Source: Mesorhizobium sp. B2-4-3 (lineage in GTDB: Bacteria > Pseudomonadota > Alphaproteobacteria > Rhizobiales > Rhizobiaceae). Taken from it: 64,000 bases of DNA. Location: contig NZ_VFVL01000002.1 of the NCBI RefSeq assembly GCF_006442815.1, forward strand, positions 62,001-126,000, in the 5' to 3' direction. The stretch's first letter is position 1; each line of letters starts with the position of its first letter. Position numbers and translations under genes: made by a program. Below the pieces are notes generated by a model. It did not search any database. It saw only the letters and a program-made list of their open reading frames with translations, and was not told the origin of the DNA. This document shows, piece by piece, positions 42,946-52,496 of this stretch.

Positions 42946-43797
42946 TCAGCTCGCGTTGCCGCCGGTGCGCGACAGGCCGTCCTTGGCCGGCTGGTAGTTC
43001 GGGTTGAGGTGGATAGCCTCGCGGTAGGACTTGGCGGCCCTTCCCTTGTCGCCGCGCTTTTCGTAGATCAGCGCCTGGTTGGCCCAGGCCTCGGCGTTCT
43101 TGCCGTCGAGCTTGATGGCCATGTTGAAGTCGGAGAAGGCGTTGTCCTCGTCACCCGTCGCCAGGTAGGAGAGGCCACGGCCGTTGTAGGGCTCGGCGGC
43201 GTCCGGTGCCAGCGAGATGGCGGTCGAGAAATCCTCGATGGCGAATTTGTGCTGGCCCTGGCTCTGATAGATCAGGCCGCGATTGTGGTAGGCGCGGGCA
43301 TCGGTGGTGTCGAGCTGGATCGCCTTCTGGAAGTCGTTGAAGGCATCCTGGGTGCGGCCTGCCTTGCGGTAGAGATTGCCGCGGCCGATATAGGCTGCGT
43401 CGTAGTTGGCGTTGATCTGGATCGAGCGGTTGTAGTCGGCTAAAGCGGCTTCCTGATTGCCGAGGAAGCGCTGGATCAGCGCGCGGTTCGAATAGGCCTG
43501 GTAGAAGTTCGGGTTGAGCTGGATCGCCTGGTTGAAGTCCTTGAGCGCCGCCTGGTACTGGCCGCCGCGGCCGTAGGCGGAGCCACGCACATTATAGCCC
43601 TCGGGATCCTGCGGATTTCGCTGGATGACCGCCGAAAGCGAGGAGATGTTCTCGCTCGACCCTTGCGCCTTGTCGATCGAGTTGAACTCACCCGTCGGGG
43701 TCGTCTGGCATGCTGCAAGCGTCAGACCCGAAAGCAGGGCCGCCGTCAGGGCGAAGCCGCGAAAAGCGGTTTTGCGCTCCACGGAAATTGCGTTCAT
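42946..43797 (-). CDS. TPR-repeat lipoprotein
   Basis: A 283-aa protein with a lipoprotein signal (LSGLTLAAC, lipidated Cys near residue 30) followed by about six tetratricopeptide repeats (for example NPNFYQAYSNRALIQRFLG). It resembles NlpI-like scaffold lipoproteins that hold periplasmic proteases or cell-wall enzymes. ATG at 43797 follows GAGGA by 6 nt. A leftward transcript separate from DUF992 is likely given the 223-bp gap, in which nothing else was seen. Confidence 0.88.
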   Translation of the reverse strand: MNAISVERKTAFRGFALTAALLSGLTLAACQTTPTGEFNSIDKAQGSSENISSLSAVIQRNPQDPEGYNVRGSAYGRGGQYQAALKDFNQAIQLNPNFYQAYSNRALIQRFLGNQEAALADYNRSIQINANYDAAYIGRGNLYRKAGRTQDAFNDFQKAIQLDTTDARAYHNRGLIYQSQGQHKFAIEDFSTAISLAPDAAEPYNGRGLSYLATGDEDNAFSDFNMAIKLDGKNAEAWANQALIYEKRGDKGRAAKSYREAIHLNPNYQPAKDGLSRTGGNAS

Positions 43798-43929
43798 CTT
43801 TGTCCTCACTGCCGCAGCGCCGTCAGTCCGTTCCCTCTCCGAACCGGCTCCTATGCATAAATAAAAAGGTGGCGGCGATTCCGCATCGCGCCACCCTCGG
43901 TATCCTTCGAAAAGGACGAAAAATAGGCG

Positions 43930-44196
43930 TTATGAGCGCGGCGGGCGCGATGCGCCGGCAGCACCAGCCGGAGCCGGGCGCGGGGTCATCGGCAGCAGGC
44001 CTTCGCGCTGGGCGCGCTTGCGGGCCAGCTTGCGGGCGCGGCGCACGGCCTCGGCCTTCTCGCGGGCACGCTTCTCGGACGGCTTCTCGTAGTGACCGCG
44101 CATCTTCATTTCGCGGAAAATACCTTCGCGCTGCATTTTCTTCTTCAGCGCGCGAAGCGCCTGATCAACGTTGTTGTCGCGGACGAGTACCTGCAC
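43930..44196 (-). CDS. rpsU: 30S ribosomal protein S21
   Basis: An 88-aa small-subunit protein: [19 protein letters not shown], then [16 protein letters not shown], are diagnostic for bS21. The C-terminus has an Ala/Pro/Arg tail longer than in E. coli, usual in Rhizobiales. The start is GTG at 44196, with AGGA six bases before it; a TTG two codons upstream is an alternative. A longer upstream frame extension is not supported. Confidence 0.93.
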   Translation of the reverse strand: MQVLVRDNNVDQALRALKKKMQREGIFREMKMRGHYEKPSEKRAREKAEAVRRARKLARKRAQREGLLPMTPRPAPAGAAGASRPPRS

Positions 44197-44373
44197 GGGC
44201 AATCCTGTCTTCGGGTTTGATCGATAGGCATACAGCCATAGCCGCCATGCCTCCGCGGCGGGTTGCACCGCGAATTGTGGGCGGCTGATAGCAGAATCAT
44301 GCCGCCCTGTCCACCGCTGATTGCAGGAAACCGCGATCAAAATCCCGCGTGTCCCGGCGTGACGGCCGAAGCA

Positions 44374-44760
44374 CTATGCGGTCGCCAGATGCAGGCGGGC
44401 GAAATCCTCGAAAAACTCGCCGTAATCGCAGGTGATTTCCTCGCCGGCGGCGATGTCGCGAATGGCGGTGGCGCCGCCATATTGCGAGAAATCGGTGTTC
44501 GGCCGCTCGGAATGGTTCATGAAGCGGCCATTGTCGACCTCATAGACCATGAAGCCGGGCTTGTCCGGACTCGGATAGGCGTAGCGGTCGAGCAGTTCCT
44601 TGAGATGCGGGGGTGCCGCCTCGTATTCCTCCATCGGGACCAGCCGGTCGAAATCGGGATCGAGCCGCCAGATCGAGGCGCCTTTGCGGATCGGTTCGGC
44701 GGCGAAAACGCCGACGCCTTCGATGGCGCTCTGGGCGACATAGGTTCTGATCAGCAGCAT
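44374..44760 (-). CDS. SET domain protein lysine methyltransferase-like
   Basis: A 128-aa protein consisting of a minimal SET domain. EGVGVFAAEPIRKG near residue 14 opens the fold, GRFMNHSERPNT near 78 is the cofactor and catalytic core, and AGEEITCDYGEFF near 105 carries the conserved catalytic Tyr. No pre-SET or post-SET zinc Cys clusters are seen. Bacterial stand-alone SET proteins are thought to methylate cellular proteins; the target is unknown. It lies 177 bp upstream of rpsU on the same strand. Confidence 0.82.
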   Translation of the reverse strand: MLLIRTYVAQSAIEGVGVFAAEPIRKGASIWRLDPDFDRLVPMEEYEAAPPHLKELLDRYAYPSPDKPGFMVYEVDNGRFMNHSERPNTDFSQYGGATAIRDIAAGEEITCDYGEFFEDFARLHLATA

Positions 44761-44872
44761 CGTTCCGGTCCGTTTTTCGACGGGAACCGAAAATCGTCAA
44801 AACAGACCGGAATGCAAGGGTACAGCCGCAAGATTTTAGCGGATGAGCAATGTCTGCCGTCCGCCAAACGGA

Positions 44873-45630
44873 TCACGTCCGGTTGATTGACACGCCGCCA
44901 TCGGCAAACAGCGCGGTTCCGGTGGTGAAACTCGACGCATCCGAGGCGAGATAAAGCGCCGAGCGGGCAATCTCTTCCGGTTGCGCCATGCGCTTCAAGG
45001 CATGGATGCCTTCGACGAAGGCGCGGGCCTCCGGCGTCGTGGTCGTGGCGCCGGGCGTGTCGGTGCCGCCGGGCAGCAGCGCGTTGACGCGCAGACCTTT
45101 TGGACCGTATTCGGCGGCCAGCACCTGCGTCAGGCCGATCAGTCCGGCCTTGGCAGCGGCATAGGCCGCCATGCCAGGCATGCCGGCGGTGTAGGCGACG
45201 AAGCTCGAGGTGAAGATCAGCGAGCCGCCGCCGCGTTGCAGCATGGCCGGGATCTGGTGCCTTGCGGCGAGGTAGGCGCTGGTCAGGTTGGTGTCCATCG
45301 TCTCCTGCCAAGTGGCCGGCGCCATGTCGGTCACCGGTCCCATCACGCCGACGGCGCCGGCATTGTTGAAGGCGATGTCGAGGCCGCCGAACCTTTCGAC
45401 CGCGAGTTCGACGAGCGCCTTCGCGTAGGCCTCGTCCCTCACATCGCCGGCAAGCTTAACCGCTGCGCCGCCGGCATCCTCGATCTCGCCGACGAGCGCG
45501 TCGAGTTCGGCCTGGCGGCGCGCCGCGACGACGAGGCTGGGCCCTGGTCGGCGAACAGCCTGGCTGTGGCGCGGCCGATACCGGAGCTGGCGCCCGTCAC
45601 GATGGCGACCTTATCTGTGAGTGCGAACAT
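44873..45630 (-). pseudogene. Short-chain dehydrogenase, frameshifted
   Basis: An SDR split in two frames. The N-terminal part (45630 down to about 45540) reads FALTDKVAIVTGASSGIGRATARLFADQG with the NAD(P)-binding TGASSGIG; the remainder (to 44873) carries NNAGAVG, the catalytic Ser in TSSFVAY and YAAAKAG, and the usual C-terminal FADGG. Reading the two frames together, one base seems missing in GGCCCAGCC near 45541, where GGCGCCAGC would restore the chain. This is either a real inactivating mutation or a sequencing error. The reading frame starting at 45442 alone would lack the cofactor site. Confidence 0.8.
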
Positions 45631-45732
45631 TCTCGTCATCCTTCCTTTGTGCCGAGCTTGCCGGCGGTTGGATGTGAGGTCGCAAATCGGGATGGCCGCG
45701 GCCACCCGAAACCGGCAAAGACCGCGGTTGGT

Positions 45733-46101
45733 CTATTGCCGCAACAGCCAACCCAGTCGGTCCCACGACAAGGCGTAGCTGAGGGCAATCAGCAGCGCCA
45801 TGACGATGCCGGCGGCCGCGTGACCGGCCAGATAGAATCCAGCGGCGCCGCCGAACAGCATGACAAGTTCCAGCATCAGCCTGACGGCGCCCGGCACCGG
45901 CACCGGCGCGCGGCCTGACCGGCTCGGATCATTGAGCACGGCGAAGGTGCTCCACAGCACAGCAGCGATAAGCGGCAAGGCCAGGGCGAGGACCCAGCGC
46001 CACCATACGTCGGAAAGACTCCAGCCCGCGATGCCGAGGCCAAGCAAAGCTGCAAGTTCCAGCAGGAAGCGTAACGTCAGATTCCACCAGGCGTTGCCCA
46101 T
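45733..46101 (-). CDS. DUF2568 (YrdB-like) membrane protein
   Basis: A 122-aa membrane protein with four hydrophobic segments, each with Gly/Ala/Trp-rich sequence (LALALPLIAAVLWSTFAVLNDPSRS). The length and DPSR motif match the DUF2568/YrdB family. ATG at 46101 is chosen because GGAGG lies 6 nt upstream. The function is unknown. Confidence 0.78.
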   Translation of the reverse strand: MGNAWWNLTLRFLLELAALLGLGIAGWSLSDVWWRWVLALALPLIAAVLWSTFAVLNDPSRSGRAPVPVPGAVRLMLELVMLFGGAAGFYLAGHAAAGIVMALLIALSYALSWDRLGWLLRQ

Positions 46102-46315
46102 ATCCATCCTCCAGGTCTCACGATAGTCGGGTATGGCCGAAGGCGGCCGTGGCTGCCAGCCCGGATGCGTCTTTTTCGCCACGGCGCAAAACGGCAAGCG
46201 CCGTCGCAAACAGCGCAAGGATGACAGCGCGGTTTCGCTAGTGATACACCTCGCGCGCCGAGGCGGGGATGCCCGGCCGCAAATCCGCGAAAGCTACTGG
46301 CGCGAGGCCTGAAAC

Positions 46316-47569
46316 GTGAAGAAATACTCGGTATTCGCCATTGCCCGCGAGGCCATGCGCGGCCACAAGGGCTGGGAAGAGCAGTGGACGTCGCCCGAGC
46401 CGAAGAAGGAATACGACGTCATCATCGTCGGCGCCGGCGGACACGGCCTGGCGACGGCCTATTATCTGGCAAGCGAGCACGGCATCACCAACGTCGCGGT
46501 GCTGGAAAAGGGTTGGCTCGGCGGCGGCAACACCGGCCGCAACACCACCATCATCCGCTCCAACTATCTCTATGACGAAAGCGCCGGCATCTACGACCAT
46601 GCGCTGAAGCTGTGGGATGGGCTGAGCCAGGAGCTCAACTACAACGTCATGTATTCGCCACGCGGCGTCATGATGCTGGCGCACAATGTGCATGACGTCC
46701 AGGTGTTCAAGCGCCATATCCATGCCAACCGGCTCAACGGCATCGACAATGAATGGCTGATACCGGAGCAGGCGAAGGAATTCTGTCCGCCGCTCAACAT
46801 CTCCAGGGACGCGCGCTATCCGGTGATGGGCGCCGCGCTGCAGCGGCGCGGCGGCACGGCGCGCCACGACGCGGTCGCCTGGGGCTATGCGCGGGGCGCC
46901 TCGGCGCGCGGCGTGCACATCATCCAGAATTGCGAGGTCACCGGCATCAAACGCGCGGCCAACGGCGCGGTCAGCGGCGTGGAGACGACGCGCGGCTTCA
47001 TCGGCGCCAAGAAGGTCGGCGTGGTCGCGGCCGGTCATTCGTCGGTCATCATGAACATGGCGGGCGTGCGCATGCCGCTCGAAAGCTATCCGCTGCAGGC
47101 GCTGGTGTCGGAGCCGATCAAGCCGGTCGTGCCCTGCGTGGTGATGTCGAACACGGTGCACGCCTATATCTCGCAGTCGGACAAGGGCGAGCTGGTGATC
47201 GGCGCCGGCACCGACCAGTATGTCTCCTATTCGCAGACCGGCGGCCTGCACATATTGCAGCATACGCTCGACGCCATCTGCGAGATGTTCCCGATCTTCA
47301 CCCGCATGAAGATGCTGCGCTCCTGGGGCGGCATCGTCGACGTGACGCCCGACCGCTCGCCGATCCTGGCGAAGACGCCGGTCAAGGGCCTCTATGTCAA
47401 TTGCGGCTGGGGCACCGGCGGCTTCAAGGCGACGCCCGGCTCGGGCAACGTGTTTGCGCATACGATCGCCAAGGATGACCCGCATCCGATCAACGCGCCC
47501 TTCACACTCGAGCGCTTCCGCACGGGACGCCTCATCGACGAGGCCGCTGCGGCCGCGGTGGCGCACTGA
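46316..47569 (+). CDS. soxB: Sarcosine oxidase subunit beta
   Basis: A 417-aa catalytic subunit of heterotetrameric sarcosine oxidase, oxidising sarcosine at its FAD. The dinucleotide motif [15 protein letters not shown] is near residue 40. The conserved His of [10 protein letters not shown] near 180 is the covalent FMN attachment point of the complex. GTG at 46316 follows GAGG by about 8 nt and gives the usual [10 protein letters not shown] start. It opens a soxBDAG operon; the electrons go to oxygen and formaldehyde goes to folate. Confidence 0.95.
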   Translation: MKKYSVFAIAREAMRGHKGWEEQWTSPEPKKEYDVIIVGAGGHGLATAYYLASEHGITNVAVLEKGWLGGGNTGRNTTIIRSNYLYDESAGIYDHALKLWDGLSQELNYNVMYSPRGVMMLAHNVHDVQVFKRHIHANRLNGIDNEWLIPEQAKEFCPPLNISRDARYPVMGAALQRRGGTARHDAVAWGYARGASARGVHIIQNCEVTGIKRAANGAVSGVETTRGFIGAKKVGVVAAGHSSVIMNMAGVRMPLESYPLQALVSEPIKPVVPCVVMSNTVHAYISQSDKGELVIGAGTDQYVSYSQTGGLHILQHTLDAICEMFPIFTRMKMLRSWGGIVDVTPDRSPILAKTPVKGLYVNCGWGTGGFKATPGSGNVFAHTIAKDDPHPINAPFTLERFRTGRLIDEAAAAAVAH

Positions 47570-47604
47570 TCCATCGACTACGGCGAATTGTAGGAACAAA
47601 CAGA

Positions 47605-47901
47605 ATGCTTCTCATCCGCTGCCCCTATTGCGAGGAAGAGCGCCCGGAACTCGAGTTCCGCAATGCCGGCGAGGCGCATGTCGTGCGCTCGGCCAACATT
47701 GCCGGCGAGAGCGACGACGATTTCGAGAAATTCTTCTTCATCCGCGCCAATCCGAAGGGCGTCATCTATGAGCGCTGGCGGCACATCCATGGCTGCGCTC
47801 GGTTCTTCAACGCGGTGCGCGACACCGTCACCGACAAGTTCGTCATGACCTACAAGGCCGGCGAGCCGAAGCCGGCGAAACTGCCTGGAGCCGCGAAATG
47901 A
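47605..47901 (+). CDS. soxD: Sarcosine oxidase subunit delta
   Basis: A 98-aa zinc-binding subunit. The zinc site is visible as CPYC at residues 6-9 and a distal H-x3-C in HIHGCARFF near 59-63. Lengths and order match the known heterotetramer. It is 35 bp after soxB and its stop overlaps soxA by 4 bp. Confidence 0.95.
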   Translation: MLLIRCPYCEEERPELEFRNAGEAHVVRSANIAGESDDDFEKFFFIRANPKGVIYERWRHIHGCARFFNAVRDTVTDKFVMTYKAGEPKPAKLPGAAK

Positions 47902-50891
47902 GCGCCGCATTCCGTATCTCCGGCGCCGGCCGCCTGAGCCAGGCGAAGACCGCATCGTTCAGCTTCGACGACAAGTCCTACACCGGCATCGAGGGCGATA
48001 CGCTGGCCTCGGCGCTGCTCGCCAACGGCGTGCATCTGGTCGGCCGCTCGTTCAAATATCACCGGCCGCGCGGCTTCCTGTCGGCTGGCGCGGAAGAGCC
48101 CAACGCGCTGGTGCAGATCGTGCGCGACGATGCGCGCAAGACGCCGAACGTGCGCGCGACCGTGCAGGAGCTCTATGACGGGCTGACGGCCAATTCGCAA
48201 AACCGCTGGCCGTCGCTTGCCTTCGACGTCGGCGCCGTCAACGACATCGCCTCGCCGCTGTTCTCGGCCGGCTTCTACTACAAGACCTTCATGTGGCCGA
48301 AGTGGGCCTGGAGGGATCTCTACGAGCCGAAGATCCGCGCTGCGGCGGGCCTCGGCGTTTCACCGGACAAGCCGGATCCGGACCATTATGCCGCGCGCTA
48401 CGCGCATTGCGAGGTGCTGGTGCTGGGCGGCGGCGCCGCCGGCATTGCCGCCGCGCTCGCCGCAGCGGAAACGGGCGTGCGAGTGATCCTCGCCGACGAG
48501 CAGGCCGAATTCGGCGGCAGCCTGCGCTTCGAGAGCGGCGCCAGGATCGACGGCCAGGACGGTTATGCGTGGGCGCGAGCGGCGATCGCGAAGCTCAAGG
48601 CGATGGGCAATGTGCGGGTGCTGTCGCGCACGACTGCTTTTGGGTACTACGCGCAGAATTTCGTCGGACTGGTCGAGCGGGTCAGCGACCATCTCAAGAA
48701 CCCCGGCCGCGAGCTGGCGCGCGAGCGCCTGTGGCAGGTCCGCGCCAAGCGCGTCGTCATCGCCACCGGCGCCATCGAGCGCCACATGGTGTTCGCCAAC
48801 AACGACCGTCCGGGCGTCATGCTGGCTTCGGCGGCGCGCACCTACCTCAACCACTATGGCGTGGCGGTCGGCAGGAATGTCGGCGTCTATACCGCCAACG
48901 ATTCCGCCTATGCCGCCGCGATCGACCTCAACAAGGCCGGCGTCAATGTCGCGGCGATCGTCGACCTGCGCGACAACCCCGCCGGACCGGTGATCGACGA
49001 GGCAAGGGCGCTCGGCATCGAGATCAATTTCGGCCGCGCCGTGGTCAGCGCCAGCGGCAAATTGCGTGTGTCGTCAATGACGGTGCAGCCGAAGAATGGC
49101 GGCGGCGAGCGGACCATCCCGGTCGACGCGATCCTGATGTCGGCCGGCTGGACGCCGTCGGTGCATCTGTTCTCGCAGTCGCGCGGCAAGGTCGCCTTCA
49201 ACGACGAGACCAAGCGCTTCGTGCCCGGCACCTATGCGCAGGACTGCGTCTCGGTCGGCGCCTGCAACGGCACGGACGGGCTGGACGCGACGATCGACGA
49301 GGCCTATGCGGCCGGCGCCAAGGCGTCGAAAGATACCGGCGGCAGTGCCAGGAAGAGCGCCAAGCCGAAGGTCGATGCCGGCGAGAGCTGGTCGCGCGGC
49401 ATGCTGGGCGCTGCCCCCGGCGCCGGGCCGGGCACAACGGTCAAGGCCTTCGTCGATTTCCAGAACGATGTCACTGCCAAGGACATCCGCCAGGCGGTGC
49501 ATGAAGGCATGCACTCGATCGAGCATGTCAAGCGCTTCACCACCAACGGCATGGCGACCGACCAGGGCAAGACGTCGAACATGCATGGCCTGGCGATCGC
49601 TGCCGAAGAACTCGGCAAGCCGATCCCGCAGGTCGGCCTCACCACCTTCCGGGCGCCCTATACGCCGGTGACGTTTGGCTCGATCGTCGGTCATGCGCGC
49701 GGCGCGCTGTTCGACCCGACCCGCCGCACGGCAACGCATGGCTGGGCGGCGTCGCAAGGTGCTGTGTTCGAGGATGTCGGCCACTGGAAGCGCGCCTGGT
49801 ATTTCCCGAAAGCCGGCGAGGACATGCACAAGGCGGTCGACCGCGAATGCGTGACGGTGCGAAAAGTGGGCGGCCTGTTCGACGCCTCGACGCTCGGCAA
49901 GATCGAGGTGGTCGGGCCGGATGCGGCGAAGTTCATGGAGCTGCTCTACACCAATCCGTGGGAGAAGCTGGAAACCGGCCGCTGCCGTTATGGCATCATG
50001 CTGCGCGAGGACGGCTTCATCTATGATGACGGCGTTGTCGGCAGGCTGGCGCCCGATCGCTTCCACGTGACGACGACGACCGGCGGCGCGCCGCGCGTCA
50101 TGAACCATATGGAGGATTACCTCCAGACCGAATTCCCGCACTTGAATGTCTGGCTGACCTCGATCACCGAGCAATGGGCGGTCATTGCCGTGCAGGGTCC
50201 GAAGTCGCGAGACATCATCGCGCCGCTAGTCGAAGGCATCGACATGTCGGACGAGGCGATGCCGCATATGTCGGTGCGCGAGGGCAAGATCTGCGGCGTG
50301 CCGACGAGGCTGTTCCGCATGTCCTTCACCGGCGAGCGCGGCTTCGAGGTCAATGTGCCGGCCGATTACGGCGAGGCGGTCTGGGAAGCGCTGTGGGCCG
50401 AAGGCCAGAAGCATGGCGCGACTGCTTACGGCACCGAGGCAATGCACGTGCTGCGCGCCGAAAAAGGCTACATCATCGTCGGCCAGGACACGGACGGCAC
50501 GGTGACGCCGAACGATGCCGGGCTCGACTGGGCGGTCGGCAAGAAGAAGACCGATTTCGTCGGCATTCGCGGCCTGATCCGGCCAGACCTTGTAGCCAAG
50601 GGCCGCAAGCAGCTCGTCGGCTTGAAGACCAAGGATCCGAAGGTCGTGCTGGAAGAGGGCGCGCAGATCGTCGCCGATCCGAAGCAGCCGATTCCGATGA
50701 AGATGATCGGCCACGTCACCTCCAGCTATTGGTCGGAGAATTGCGGCCGCTCGATCGCCTTGGCGCTGGTCGCCGGCGGCCGCGACCGCATGGGGCAGAC
50801 GCTCTACGTGCCGATGCCGAACGGCACGATCGAGGTGGAAGTCACCGGCATGGTGTTCGTCGACGAGAAAGGAGAACGCCTCAATGGCTAA
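47898..50891 (+). CDS. soxA: Sarcosine oxidase subunit alpha
   Basis: A 997-aa subunit. The N-terminal part is a ferredoxin-like and NAD-binding region (GEGDTLASALLANGVHLVGRSFKYHRPRG near 35 split by short motifs, then LVLGGGAAGIAAALAA near 175). The C-terminal part from about 615 is a GcvT-like tetrahydrofolate domain that captures the formaldehyde as methylene-THF. It overlaps soxD and soxG by 4 and 8 bp, consistent with equal stoichiometry. Confidence 0.95.
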   Translation: MSAAFRISGAGRLSQAKTASFSFDDKSYTGIEGDTLASALLANGVHLVGRSFKYHRPRGFLSAGAEEPNALVQIVRDDARKTPNVRATVQELYDGLTANSQNRWPSLAFDVGAVNDIASPLFSAGFYYKTFMWPKWAWRDLYEPKIRAAAGLGVSPDKPDPDHYAARYAHCEVLVLGGGAAGIAAALAAAETGVRVILADEQAEFGGSLRFESGARIDGQDGYAWARAAIAKLKAMGNVRVLSRTTAFGYYAQNFVGLVERVSDHLKNPGRELARERLWQVRAKRVVIATGAIERHMVFANNDRPGVMLASAARTYLNHYGVAVGRNVGVYTANDSAYAAAIDLNKAGVNVAAIVDLRDNPAGPVIDEARALGIEINFGRAVVSASGKLRVSSMTVQPKNGGGERTIPVDAILMSAGWTPSVHLFSQSRGKVAFNDETKRFVPGTYAQDCVSVGACNGTDGLDATIDEAYAAGAKASKDTGGSARKSAKPKVDAGESWSRGMLGAAPGAGPGTTVKAFVDFQNDVTAKDIRQAVHEGMHSIEHVKRFTTNGMATDQGKTSNMHGLAIAAEELGKPIPQVGLTTFRAPYTPVTFGSIVGHARGALFDPTRRTATHGWAASQGAVFEDVGHWKRAWYFPKAGEDMHKAVDRECVTVRKVGGLFDASTLGKIEVVGPDAAKFMELLYTNPWEKLETGRCRYGIMLREDGFIYDDGVVGRLAPDRFHVTTTTGGAPRVMNHMEDYLQTEFPHLNVWLTSITEQWAVIAVQGPKSRDIIAPLVEGIDMSDEAMPHMSVREGKICGVPTRLFRMSFTGERGFEVNVPADYGEAVWEALWAEGQKHGATAYGTEAMHVLRAEKGYIIVGQDTDGTVTPNDAGLDWAVGKKKTDFVGIRGLIRPDLVAKGRKQLVGLKTKDPKVVLEEGAQIVADPKQPIPMKMIGHVTSSYWSENCGRSIALALVAGGRDRMGQTLYVPMPNGTIEVEVTGMVFVDEKGERLNG

Positions 50892-51462
50892 GGCCGCCGC
50901 CAAGACAAAAGCCGCTTCCGCTTCCGTCGAGCGGCGTCCAGCACTTGCCGGCCGCGCGCTGTCGGCGCCAGGCGTGAAGGTGGAGATGCTGCCGCCGGCC
51001 GAACGCATCTCGCTGCGCGCGCCGCAGGCTTCGATCGCAGCACTTTCCAAGGCGCTCGGCGTGACGCTGCCGGCCAAGCCGAAGACCTCGGCGACCAAGG
51101 ACGGACGCACGGCGCTGTGGCTCGGGCCGGACGAATGGTTGATCATCGACGAGGCGGGCAACGATCCGCTCGCCGACTGCGCCAAGGTGACGGCGCTGCA
51201 TTCGGCGGTCGGCATCTCGCACCGCAATGTCGCGATCTCGGTCACCGGGCCAGCGGCCGCGATGACGGTCAATTCGGGCTGTCCGCAGGACCTGTCGCTC
51301 GAGGCTTTCCCGGTCGGTGCTGCCTCGCGCACCATTCTGGGCAAGTCCGAAATCGTGCTGTTGCGCACAGCCGCGGATTCCTTCCGGGTGGAATGCTGGC
51401 GTTCCTTCTCGGACTATGTCTTTACTCTGCTGTCGGAAGCGGCGAGCGACGCGGCGAACTGA
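50884..51462 (+). CDS. soxG: Sarcosine oxidase subunit gamma
   Basis: A 192-aa structural subunit of the complex. GRTALWLGPDEWLIID near residue 75 and RNVAISVTGPAAAMTVNSGCPQ are the family pattern. An Ala/Lys-rich N-terminal tail of about 15 residues precedes the fold. It overlaps soxA by 8 bp and ends the operon; glyA, folD and purU that sometimes follow are absent here. Confidence 0.93.
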   Translation: MAKAAAKTKAASASVERRPALAGRALSAPGVKVEMLPPAERISLRAPQASIAALSKALGVTLPAKPKTSATKDGRTALWLGPDEWLIIDEAGNDPLADCAKVTALHSAVGISHRNVAISVTGPAAAMTVNSGCPQDLSLEAFPVGAASRTILGKSEIVLLRTAADSFRVECWRSFSDYVFTLLSEAASDAAN

Positions 51463-51482
51463 TTGCCAGCGGCCGATGTCCC

Positions 51483-51537
51483 TAGAGCCGGATGATTTCA
51501 GGTCGAATCGACCTGAAATCTGAATCCGTCTCTAAAT
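51483..51537. repeat. Palindromic element after soxG
   Basis: Core of 13-bp perfect arms, GATTTCAGGTCGA with its complement around one central base (51494-51520), with weaker outer pairing (AGAGCCGGAT and ATCCGTCTCT). It lies next to a type B repeat. Confidence 0.7.
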
Positions 51538-51545
51538 CAAAGGAG

Positions 51546-51598
51546 TAGAGCATGATGTCGTCCGAAAACCGCTTCACACTTTTCGGCATCATGCTCTA
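51546..51598. repeat. Rhizobial palindromic intergenic repeat, type B copy 2
   Basis: TAGAGCAT and ATGCTCTA ends enclose the same CCGAAAACCGCTTCACAC core as at 1625. It is the cleanest of the three copies in the window. Confidence 0.85.
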
Positions 51599-51599
51599 G

Positions 51600-51887
<288 letters not shown>

Positions 51888-51920
51888 GCCTGGGCGGGTC
51901 GCTCATGGGGACAGGTAAAA

Positions 51921-51953
51921 CGAAAAAGGGCGGCCACGTGCCGCCCGTTTTCG
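51921..51953. terminator. Bidirectional terminator between convergent genes
   Basis: GGGCGGC and GCCGCCC arms, flanked by CGAAAAA and GTTTTCG, so that a T-run follows the stem in either direction. It lies between the convergent genes at 51663 and 52203. Confidence 0.8.
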
Positions 51954-51975
51954 TTCGAGGTCTTGCCGATAGCGA

Positions 51976-52203
51976 TTAGAGGCCGGGCACGAACCAAGGG
52001 CTGACGTCGATGCCAAGCTTCGGGCTCTTCGTCTGGGCCTTGGCGGCGTCCGCTTTTTCGACCGAGCCGGTGGCAGTGCAGTCGAGCTTCACATTGGTCT
52101 GGACGCAGACAGCCGGGGCATGCTTGACCGGCTGGTTCGTGCCGGCAAAAGCGGCGCCCGAGAAAGCCAGCACGGCGGCGAGGGTAAGAATGGTCTTCTT
52201 CAT
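51976..52203 (-). CDS. Small periplasmic hypothetical protein
   Basis: A 75-aa protein with a signal peptide (MKKTILTLAAVLAFSGAAFA) and a mature part of about 55 residues with two Cys (VCVQTNVKLDCTATGS) that could form a disulfide. ATG at 52203 follows GGAG. Its promoter shares a 20-bp box with the tetR promoter. The function is unknown. Confidence 0.72.
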   Translation of the reverse strand: MKKTILTLAAVLAFSGAAFAGTNQPVKHAPAVCVQTNVKLDCTATGSVEKADAAKAQTKSPKLGIDVSPWFVPGL

Positions 52204-52249
52204 TTTCCGTCTCCAGTCATCTCTTTTCGTACATGTACGATACAACGTA

Positions 52250-52278
52250 CAAATACGGCGTCCGGAAACGGAATTCAA
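52250..52278 (-). promoter_or_regulatory. Promoter with tetR-shared spacer box
   Basis: Reading leftwards: -35 TTGAAT, a 17-bp spacer and -10 TATTTG. A 20-bp box at 52253-52272, lying across the spacer, matches the one in the tetR promoter at 17 of 20 positions. Confidence 0.45.
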
Positions 52279-52362
52279 GAGGAAATCTGTACGCGTACGA
52301 CAACTTTTTTTGAACGTAGGAACTCGCCACGACGAACCAAGCCGATGGTGGCGCAAAAACAG

Positions 52363-52404
52363 CTAGAGCGTTTCACCGTTTCACAGAAACGGCGAACCAC
52401 TCTA
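52363..52404. repeat. Type C inverted repeat adjoining type A
   Basis: CTAGAGCG...CTCTAG element containing TTTCACCGTTTCACAGAAACGG split over a loop. The same unit precedes the type A element at 53263. Confidence 0.7.
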
Positions 52405-52417
52405 GCCCTTTGTTTTT

Positions 52418-52486
52418 ACGCAATTCCGGACGGAAGGCTACGGCGAAGCCGCCGAGCCTAACCGCTCACACTTTTCCTGGAATTGC
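52418..52486. repeat. Type A intergenic palindromic repeat, copy 3
   Basis: Ends GCAATTCCGGAC and TCCTGGAATTGC; lies at the 3' end of the tetR gene. Together with the preceding type C unit it makes a composite repeat repeated at 53263-53390. Confidence 0.85.
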
Positions 52487-52496
52487 CCCAGGGCGA

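Noticed and set aside
44873..45442. Treating the C-terminal SDR frame as an intact gene
   Set aside because: It lacks the TGxxxGxG cofactor motif, which is found in the next frame just upstream.
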